From Polaromonas sp. JS666 (GTDB lineage: Bacteria; Pseudomonadota; Gammaproteobacteria; Burkholderiales; Burkholderiaceae_C), in the NCBI RefSeq assembly GCF_900103405.1, contig NZ_FNHX01000007.1, positions 1-64,000 on the forward strand: DNA of 64,000 nt. The letters are read 5' to 3'. Both the position numbers and the translations under genes were made by a program. Each line of letters begins with the position of its first letter. Position 1 is the first letter of the stretch. Shown one piece after another: positions 8,752-15,562 of this stretch. The notes beneath the pieces are model-generated. The model searched no databases, was not told the DNA's origin, and saw only the letters and a program-made list of their open reading frames with translations.

Positions 8752-9267
8752 TCAGGTCTCGGCGAGCAGCTTCTCAATCAACTGGTGCAGCGCCGCAAAA
8801 TCCGGCTCGCCCACGTACCGCTTGACGATCTCGCCGCGCTTGTTCACCAGGTAGGTGGTGGGCGTGAGCTGCACGTCGCCCCAGGCCTTGGCAACCGCGC
8901 CGGTGTTGTCGATGGCCACCTTGAAGGGCAGCTTGCGCGTCTGGGTGTAGTTCACGACATAGCTGGGCGGGTCGTAGCTCATGGCCACGGCCAGGGTGTC
9001 GTAGCCCTGGCTCTGGTATTTGTTGTAAGTGGATATCACCTTGGGCATCTCGGCCACGCAGGTCACGCAGCTGGTGGCCCAGAAGTTGACCAGGGTGACT
9101 TTGCCCTTGAGGTCGGCCGTGGTTTTTTTGCTGCCGTCCAGCAGCACGAAGGTCGACTCAGGCGCGGCCTGCGCGCCGCTGCATCCGGGCAGGCTGGCGA
9201 GGGCCGCCAGCGCCAAAATACCGGCCAGCGCCATGCGGCATACTGTCCAGCTGGATGTCAATTTCAT
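8752..9267 (-). CDS. TlpA/ResA-like thioredoxin-fold lipoprotein
   Basis: Envelope thiol-disulfide oxidoreductase. I chose the ATG at 9267 (171 residues) because GAGG lies six bases upstream and the protein then starts with MKLTSSW and a signal peptide. The longer upstream reading has no such start. A lipobox LPGC places the lipidated cysteine at about residue 29. The redox motif is C67-V-T-C70 in NFWATSCVTC, followed by EMPK and the cis-proline segment LTPTTYLV. A role in cytochrome c maturation or disulfide reduction is likely from the family, and the cytochrome genes nearby fit this. Confidence 0.88.
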   Translation of the reverse strand: MKLTSSWTVCRMALAGILALAALASLPGCSGAQAAPESTFVLLDGSKKTTADLKGKVTLVNFWATSCVTCVAEMPKVISTYNKYQSQGYDTLAVAMSYDPPSYVVNYTQTRKLPFKVAIDNTGAVAKAWGDVQLTPTTYLVNKRGEIVKRYVGEPDFAALHQLIEKLLAET

Positions 9268-9280
9268 GGGAGACCTCATC

Positions 9281-9994
9281 ATGCAACGTCGCAATTTTAA
9301 CCAGGCCGGCGTCAGCGCGTTGGGCGCACTGATATTGGCCACTTACCACCAGGCCCAAGCGCTCTCGCTTGGGGACCTGTCCGGCATCAGCAATGCCGAC
9401 GCCAGCGCCGGCCTCAAAACCGCCCTTGAAAAGGGCGCCATCGCAGCCGTCGCCCTGCTGGGCAAGACGGATGGATTCCTCGGAAACCCAAAAGTTCGCA
9501 TTCCTCTGCCCGGTTACCTTGAAGATGCGTCGAAACTGCTGAAAAACTTCGGCCAGGGCAAGCGCATCGACGAGCTGGTCACCTCCATCAACCGCGCCGC
9601 CGAAGCGGCCGTGCCCATGGGCAAGGATCTGCTGGTCAACGCGGTGCGCACCATGAACGTGAACGATGCCAAGAACATCCTGACCGGCGGCGAGACCTCG
9701 GTCACCACCTTTTTCGCGGAAAAAACGCGCGCGCCGCTGGGCGTGAAATTCCTGCCCGTGGTCACCAAGGCCACCGAAAAGGTCGGGCTGGCCAACAAAT
9801 ACAACGAGTTCGCCGGCAAGGCCGCCGGTTTCGGCCTGGTCAAAAAAGAAGATGCCAACATCCAGCAATATGTCACCGGCAAGTCCCTGGACGGCCTCTA
9901 CCTCATCATCGGCGAGGAAGAAAAGAAGATCCGCCAGGACCCGGTGGGCACCGGCAGTGCGATCCTCAAGAAGGTATTCGGGTCGATGAAATAA
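9281..9994 (+). CDS. DUF4197 family exported protein
   Basis: Uncharacterised proteobacterial family. The 237-residue product starts at ATG 9281 (MQRRNFNQAG), preceded by GGGAGA. The N-terminus has two arginines, a hydrophobic stretch and a cleavage-like AQA-LS, so it is exported by Sec or possibly Tat. Recognisable family stretches are FGQGKRIDELVTSINRAAEA and the C-terminal GLYLIIGEEEKKIRQDP. Its start lies only 13 bases from that of the divergent TlpA-like gene, so the promoters of both must overlap coding sequence. No function is known to me. Confidence 0.85.
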   Translation: MQRRNFNQAGVSALGALILATYHQAQALSLGDLSGISNADASAGLKTALEKGAIAAVALLGKTDGFLGNPKVRIPLPGYLEDASKLLKNFGQGKRIDELVTSINRAAEAAVPMGKDLLVNAVRTMNVNDAKNILTGGETSVTTFFAEKTRAPLGVKFLPVVTKATEKVGLANKYNEFAGKAAGFGLVKKEDANIQQYVTGKSLDGLYLIIGEEEKKIRQDPVGTGSAILKKVFGSMK

Positions 9995-10189
9995 AAAGTT
10001 CTAACGAACTGGATGTGACGCAAGACTGAGCGGATCGGCGATTCCGGTCCTCCTCTATTTGGAGGAGGCGAAGCATTTCCTTACATAGTGTTGGTAAATG
10101 TGCCCACACGGGAAATGCCCTTGCGGCGCGGCGGATAAACGTGCTCTGATTGGGACTGGTTGCAGTTAACGATCAGGAGGACAGCAGCC

Positions 10190-11233
10190 GTGCAAATAAC
10201 AAAATCGGTGTTGGCGTACGTCCGCGGGAGCAGGCACTGCATGCGGCCTGTGAAGGCCGGCGCGCACTTGGCCGCAGCGCGTTTTGCGGCACTGCTTCTG
10301 GCGTCTGCGGCTGCCTGGACATCCCCCGCCGCCATCGCCGCGCCCCTGCTCGATGAACCGATACAACCGGTCCCCTTGACGCTCAAGCAGGACCCCGCCC
10401 GCGCGGACATCGGGCGCTTGCTGTTTCGCGATACCCGCCTGTCCGGCAACGGCCGCATCTCGTGCGCCAGCTGCCACGACATCAGCAAGGGCGGCGGCGA
10501 CGGGCGCGACCGCTCGGTCGGCCTTCATGGCGGCCTCACCAGCGTCAACGCCCCGACCGTGCTCAATGCCGCGCTCAACTTCAAGCAGTTCTGGAACGGC
10601 CGCGCCGAGTCGCTCGAGGCGCAGGCCGACCACGTCATGCAAAACCCGGTCGAGATGGGATCGCAATGGGCGGAGGTGGTCCAGAAGGTCTCGCAGGACC
10701 CCAAATACAAGGCCGCGTTCGCCGCTTCCTACAAGGATGGCGTCACCAAGGCCAACATCCAGAATGCCATCGCCACTTTCGAGCGCACCCTGATCACGCC
10801 CAACTCGCGTTTTGACAAATACCTGCGCGGCGATGCCAACGCGATCACGGCCGCGGAGAAAGCCGGCTATGCGAAGTTCAAGCAGTATGGCTGCGTCGCC
10901 TGCCACCAGGGCGTGAACGTCGGCGGCAACATGTTCCAGAAGTTCGGCGTTATGGGCGACTACTTCGCCAAACGCGGCAACCCGACGGAAGCCGACCTGG
11001 GCCGTTACCTGGTCACCAAGGTCGAGAGCGACAAATACGTCTTCAAGGTGCCCAGCCTGCGCAACATCGCGCTGACCGCACCCTACTTCCACGACGCCTC
11101 GGCAAAAACCCTGGACGAGGCCGTCGACATCATGTTCCGCTACCAGCTCGGCCGTGTCGCTTCCAAGGAAGACAAGGAGGCCATCATCCGCTTCCTCAAC
11201 ACGCTCACCGGCGAACTGGACCCCAAACCGTGA
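10190..11233 (+). CDS. Dihaem cytochrome c peroxidase, CcpA/MauG superfamily
   Basis: Periplasmic enzyme reducing hydrogen peroxide with electrons from cytochromes or quinols. Two CxxCH heme sites are present: ISCASCHDIS and GCVACHQG. Other typical parts are KQFWNGRAESLEAQADHV, TFERTLITPNSRFDKYL and the PSLRNIALTAPYFHDA segment. I prefer the GTG at 10190 because a perfect AGGAGG lies nine bases upstream. An ATG at 10241 also has a GGGAG box and would give a more standard signal peptide ending PAAIAAP. The stop overlaps the GTG of the following histidine kinase by four bases. Confidence 0.92.
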   Translation: MQITKSVLAYVRGSRHCMRPVKAGAHLAAARFAALLLASAAAWTSPAAIAAPLLDEPIQPVPLTLKQDPARADIGRLLFRDTRLSGNGRISCASCHDISKGGGDGRDRSVGLHGGLTSVNAPTVLNAALNFKQFWNGRAESLEAQADHVMQNPVEMGSQWAEVVQKVSQDPKYKAAFAASYKDGVTKANIQNAIATFERTLITPNSRFDKYLRGDANAITAAEKAGYAKFKQYGCVACHQGVNVGGNMFQKFGVMGDYFAKRGNPTEADLGRYLVTKVESDKYVFKVPSLRNIALTAPYFHDASAKTLDEAVDIMFRYQLGRVASKEDKEAIIRFLNTLTGELDPKP

Positions 11234-14061
11234 AAAAAACGAATCGACTGGCCTGGATGCCCATGGCGGTGGTCACCGCCGTGCTGTTGTCCATCCTGGT
11301 GTTTCTGTACGCCAAGACCCAGAGCTTCGACGAGTCGCATTACTTTGAGGACATCGCCGTGCTGCGCCACCTCAAGCAGCTCGACGCGCAATGGGAGCTG
11401 GACGTGCTGAAGTCCAGGATAGGCATCAACACGCACTACGACGCGCTGGCCGACAACCAGGGCGAGATGGCCCGGCTCATGGAACAACTGCAGTCGGACA
11501 AGGACGCCCATCAGCACGATGCACCCGGGCGCGCGGACAAGCTCACGGCGCTGCAGCGCGCCGTGCAGGACAAGGCCTTGCTGATCGAGCAGTTCAAGTC
11601 GCACAATTCGGTGCTGCGCAACTCGCTGGCCTTTCTCCCCACTGCGGCGGAGGACGTCCAGCAGTCGCTCGGGACGGGCCGCGGCGCCGCGCAGCCGGCG
11701 TTCCAGCTGATTTCGGCCGGCGTGAGCAGGCTCCTGCTTGCGAGCATGCTGTACAGCCAAAGCCCGACCGGCGAGAAGGGCACCGAAATACACGACGAGC
11801 TGAACCGGCTTGACGGCACGCTGCACCTCGCGCCGCCGGGCATACGCGACAGGCTGGGTATTTTCCGCGCGCATGTCCAGGCCATTTTGCGCGAACAGAA
11901 AATCGTCAATGAGCTCCTCGCCGGCATTTCCGTGGCACCGACCGGAAAGCTGCTCGATGACGCCAGCGATGCCCTGACGGTCGAGCAGCAGCAGGCCGGC
12001 GTGGAGGGCGAGCGCTACGGCCGCTACCTGCTGATTTTTTCGGCGGTGCTGGTGGCGCTGCTGCTGTACGCGGCGGTCGACCTCCTGCGCAGCCACTCGA
12101 CCATACGGCGCGTCAACGAGGAACTCCAGGGTGCCAATGAAACCCTGGAGCAGCGCGTGCGGGAGCGCACCCTCGCGCTGCATGCCAGCGAAACCCAGCT
12201 GCACCTGATCACGGACACGGTGCCGGCCCTGATCGCCTATATCGACGCCGACCAGCGCTTCCAGTTCCACAACCTGGCTTATGAAGAACGCTTTGGCTTG
12301 AAGCGCGAGCAGATCCACGGCAAGACCATGCGCCAGATGATGGGCCACGAGCTCTACGAGAAAGAGCGCGGCAAGATCCAGGAGGCCCTGGCGGGCTACG
12401 CGGCGGAGTACGACCGCACCCAGGAAGCGGCCGACGGCCAGCTGCACGACTACGTCATGCAGTACTTCCCGCGCTATGGCGAGGGCGAGGACGAGGGCAA
12501 GGTGCTGGGCTTTTATTCGCTGGGCACCGACGTGACCGCGCTCAAGCGCGTCGACCGCATGAAGAGCGAGTTCGTCTCCACCGTCAGCCATGAGCTGCGC
12601 ACGCCGCTGACCTCCATACGCGGCTCGCTGGGCCTGATCGTCGGCGGCGTCGCCGGGGAGCTGCCGCCCATGGCCAAGAACCTGGTCGGCATCGCCACCA
12701 GCAACTGCGAGCGGCTCATCCGGCTGATCAACGACATCCTCGACAGCGAAAAAATCGAGTCCGGCAAGATGCGCTTTGACATGCAGGTCACGGAATTGGC
12801 GCCGCTGCTGGCCCAGGTCCTGGTGGCCAATGAAGGCTTTGCGGACCAGCACAAGGTCAAGCTGGCGCTGGATGTCCAGGCTGAAGGGGTCATGGTCAGT
12901 GTCGACAGCGACCGGCTGACCCAGGCCGCCACCAACCTGATCTCCAACGCCGTGAAGTTTTCACCGGCGGATTCCTTTGTCTATATCAGGCTGCTGTGCA
13001 GCAACAGGCGGGTCCGGGTCGAGGTGGCCGACAGCGGCCCCGGCATTCCGGAGGAGTTTCGCAAGCGCATCTTCCAGAAATTCTCGCAGGCCGACACCTC
13101 CGACACCCGGCAAAAAGGCGGCACCGGCCTGGGCCTGAACATCTCGCGCGCCATCGTGGAGCGCATGGGCGGCAGCGTGGGCTTCACCTCGCAGACCGGC
13201 GTGGGAACGGTGTTTTATTTCGAACTGCCAGAAGCGACGGCGCTGCCGGTGGAAGAGGCCAGCGTCGATGAAGGCAAAACCAGGGCCGGCTCACCGCCCA
13301 GGCCCTTGATCCTGGTCTGCGAGGACGACCCCGACATCGCCCACCTGATCAAGCTGATGCTCGACAAGGGCGGGTTCGATTCGGACATGGTCTACCGCGC
13401 CGCACAGGCCATGGAGCAGGTGGTCAAACGGCCCTACGCCGCCATGACGGTCGACCTGGGCCTGCCGGACCTGGACGGCATCAGCCTGATCCGCAAGCTG
13501 CGCCTGGAAGAGCGCACGCGCGAGCTGCCCATCGTCGTGGTGTCGGCCAACGCCGAAGCCGGCGAGCTCGAATTCAACAACCAGCCGCTGGCGGTGTCGA
13601 CCTGGCTGGAAAAGCCCATCGACGAAAACAAGCTGATCCTCAGCCTGCAGCGCGCCATCGCCAACATGGCCGAAGGCCGGCCGCGCATCCTGCATGTCGA
13701 GGACGACCTGGACATCCAGCGCATCGCCGCCACCATCGCCCAGGACTTCGCCACCTTTGAATTCGCCGCCAGCCTGCGCGAGGCGCGCGAGCAGCTGGGC
13801 AAACACCACTACGACCTGGTGCTGCTGGACCTCACGCTCAAAGACGGCTCGGGCTGGGAATTGCTGGACACCATAGAGGACCTGAACCCGGCGCCGCCGG
13901 TGGTGGTGTTCTCCGCGAGCGACGCGGTGGCCCTGGACAGCGACCGCGTGGAGGCCGTGCTGGTGAAGGCACACACCTCCAACGACCAGCTGCTGCGCAC
14001 CCTGCAGCGCGTGCTGGACGAAAGCCTGTGGGGGACGGTGCATCCGCCGTTGAGTGTTTAG
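11230..14061 (+). CDS. Hybrid sensor histidine kinase with two receiver domains
   Basis: Membrane sensor kinase of 943 residues. In order: a transmembrane helix (about 8-28), a helical periplasmic region (about 30-270, resembling DAHL-type sensors), a second transmembrane helix (about 273-293), a coiled linker, and a PAS domain (about 320-440). Then come HisKA with VSTVSHELRTPLTSIRG, HATPase with NLISNAVKFSPADS and GTGLGLNISRAI, and two receiver domains. Their phosphoacceptor aspartates lie in VDLGLPDLDG and LLDLTLKDGSG. There is no DNA-binding output, so signalling needs a partner. GTG start overlaps the peroxidase stop (GTGA), so the two are translationally coupled. Confidence 0.9.
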   Translation: MKKTNRLAWMPMAVVTAVLLSILVFLYAKTQSFDESHYFEDIAVLRHLKQLDAQWELDVLKSRIGINTHYDALADNQGEMARLMEQLQSDKDAHQHDAPGRADKLTALQRAVQDKALLIEQFKSHNSVLRNSLAFLPTAAEDVQQSLGTGRGAAQPAFQLISAGVSRLLLASMLYSQSPTGEKGTEIHDELNRLDGTLHLAPPGIRDRLGIFRAHVQAILREQKIVNELLAGISVAPTGKLLDDASDALTVEQQQAGVEGERYGRYLLIFSAVLVALLLYAAVDLLRSHSTIRRVNEELQGANETLEQRVRERTLALHASETQLHLITDTVPALIAYIDADQRFQFHNLAYEERFGLKREQIHGKTMRQMMGHELYEKERGKIQEALAGYAAEYDRTQEAADGQLHDYVMQYFPRYGEGEDEGKVLGFYSLGTDVTALKRVDRMKSEFVSTVSHELRTPLTSIRGSLGLIVGGVAGELPPMAKNLVGIATSNCERLIRLINDILDSEKIESGKMRFDMQVTELAPLLAQVLVANEGFADQHKVKLALDVQAEGVMVSVDSDRLTQAATNLISNAVKFSPADSFVYIRLLCSNRRVRVEVADSGPGIPEEFRKRIFQKFSQADTSDTRQKGGTGLGLNISRAIVERMGGSVGFTSQTGVGTVFYFELPEATALPVEEASVDEGKTRAGSPPRPLILVCEDDPDIAHLIKLMLDKGGFDSDMVYRAAQAMEQVVKRPYAAMTVDLGLPDLDGISLIRKLRLEERTRELPIVVVSANAEAGELEFNNQPLAVSTWLEKPIDENKLILSLQRAIANMAEGRPRILHVEDDLDIQRIAATIAQDFATFEFAASLREAREQLGKHHYDLVLLDLTLKDGSGWELLDTIEDLNPAPPVVVFSASDAVALDSDRVEAVLVKAHTSNDQLLRTLQRVLDESLWGTVHPPLSV

Positions 14062-14160
14062 CCCACCCCCGTCGGACGCTCACTTCGTGTAGCGCCTTCC
14101 CCCCTTCCAGGGGGCGGCGCCTGCGGTCTGGCAAAGCCAGTCCCGCGCCCCCCCGCCTGG
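14062..14160. repeat. Dispersed GC-rich repeat, copy R2
   Basis: Starts right after the histidine kinase stop with CCCACCCCCGTCGGACGCTC. It contains CCCCCC/GGGGGC and TCTGGCAAAGCCAG palindromic parts. It is more divergent from R1 than R3 is, but has the same order of elements. Confidence 0.55.
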
Positions 14161-14182
14161 ATATGACATCATCGCTTCGTCC

Positions 14183-15562
14183 ATGGCCCACTTCGCCCAC
14201 ACCTACCGCTACGCCGAACCTTCGTCACTGGAATTTTCCGGCGGCGCGCACATGAGGCTGGCCACCTCGTCCCCCGGCGCCAGCCCCCACCCGCATTTCT
14301 TTGACGGCGTGCTGCACCAGCCCCAACTCGCCGCGCAGTTGCTCAGCGCCGTGCACCTGCTGGTGGGTTCACGCTTTTTCACGCCGGCCAACAGCGTGAG
14401 CCTGGCGATCATGCTGGCCGACCCCGTGGTCACCTCCGGCGGCGGCATGTTGCGGCTGGAGGGTTTTTCGGCCTGCTGCAGCACCTACATACGGGTGGAC
14501 ATGGAGCCGCAGGCCTACACAGGAGACATCGCCGGCAGGGGAACGACCAATATCGACTTCAATGCCCCCATGCGCGCCGCGCTGGCCAAGGTGCGGGATG
14601 CCGATGGACTGTCGCTGTCGGTCGGGAGCACCGAGTTCGCGCTGCGCACGGCGGGCGCCTCGGTGGTCGAGAAAAAAGTGGAGCTGCCCCTGCGCTGGTT
14701 GCGCAGCATGGTGGCCGTGCAGGCTTACCAGGCCGCCATGCACAAGGTGTTTGAAGTGGACGCCATCCCCGCCTTGCGTTTCTTGCGCGGCCTGCCTAAG
14801 GCCTCCACCAGCAAGACACCGCTCTGGGTGATGGCCGGCCCGCAAGGCCTGCGAACCACCACGCAGGGCGATGGCACCGGTGTGCGTTTTACCGACGGCA
14901 CCCGCTTGCGCGTGCTGGAAAGCCTGTTGCCCAAGGCCAAAACCCTGACTTTGTACGCCGATGCCCAACAGCAAGCCAGCGCCTGGTGCCTGGACTTCGG
15001 GAACATGCGGCTGACGCTGGTGCTTAGCGCCGAGGTCTGGCGAGGGTTCTCGGGGGAGGGCCAGGCGCTGCATGCGCTCGCGCTGGCGGACGATCGCCGT
15101 CCCGTTTCCGCAGTGCGCGCGCAGCTCAACTGGCAAGATGCCTTGCGTCCGGACGCACTGGCCGAGCAGTTGCAATGGCCGGTGCCCGATGTGGACAAGG
15201 CCTTGCAGGTGTTGGGCGTGGCGGGCCTGGTGGGGTTTGACCTGGCGCACGGCGCCTACTTCCACCGCGTGTTGCCCTTTGACCTGAGTCTGCTGGAAGA
15301 CATGTCCCCCCGTTTGGCTGATGCCCGCGCGCTCCTGCGCGAGGGGGCGGTGCATCTGGTGTCCACCGCGCCGCTGGAAGCGCTCGTGCAAAGCGCCGAC
15401 GTGAGTTACCGCGTGCGCGAGCTGGACGGCCTGATGCGCTGCACCTGCCCCTGGTTTGCCAAACACCAGGGTGAACGCGGCCCGTGCAAACACGTGCTGG
15501 CTGCACAAGCCGCGCTGAGTCTGAACTCTTCAAAGCTCCCGCAAACCGATGCCAGAAACTGA
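14183..15562 (+). CDS. SWIM zinc-finger protein
   Basis: The 459-residue protein carries a C-terminal SWIM motif (C-x-C-x(n)-C-x-H) in LMRCTCPWFAKHQGERGPCK, about residues 420-445, just before KHVLAAQAAL. The rest is not recognisable beyond a beta-rich N-terminal region. SWIM domains bind nucleic acid or protein. Related proteins (such as YehQ of E. coli) are usually encoded beside a MoxR-type AAA ATPase and VWA protein. None is found here. Its end overlaps the next gene by 14 bases, so the pair is co-translated. The start could also be a later in-frame codon such as the ATG at 14252 (MRLATSSPG). Confidence 0.85.
   Translation: MAHFAHTYRYAEPSSLEFSGGAHMRLATSSPGASPHPHFFDGVLHQPQLAAQLLSAVHLLVGSRFFTPANSVSLAIMLADPVVTSGGGMLRLEGFSACCSTYIRVDMEPQAYTGDIAGRGTTNIDFNAPMRAALAKVRDADGLSLSVGSTEFALRTAGASVVEKKVELPLRWLRSMVAVQAYQAAMHKVFEVDAIPALRFLRGLPKASTSKTPLWVMAGPQGLRTTTQGDGTGVRFTDGTRLRVLESLLPKAKTLTLYADAQQQASAWCLDFGNMRLTLVLSAEVWRGFSGEGQALHALALADDRRPVSAVRAQLNWQDALRPDALAEQLQWPVPDVDKALQVLGVAGLVGFDLAHGAYFHRVLPFDLSLLEDMSPRLADARALLREGAVHLVSTAPLEALVQSADVSYRVRELDGLMRCTCPWFAKHQGERGPCKHVLAAQAALSLNSSKLPQTDARN

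Noticed and set aside
10049-10068. CCTCC/GGAGG hairpin behind the DUF4197 gene as a terminator
   Set aside because: No T-run follows and the stem is short; not strong enough to list as a terminator.
11140-12852. A 570-codon minus-strand open frame opposite the hybrid kinase
   Set aside because: The kinase frame carries PAS, HisKA and HATPase motifs; the antisense frame carries none.
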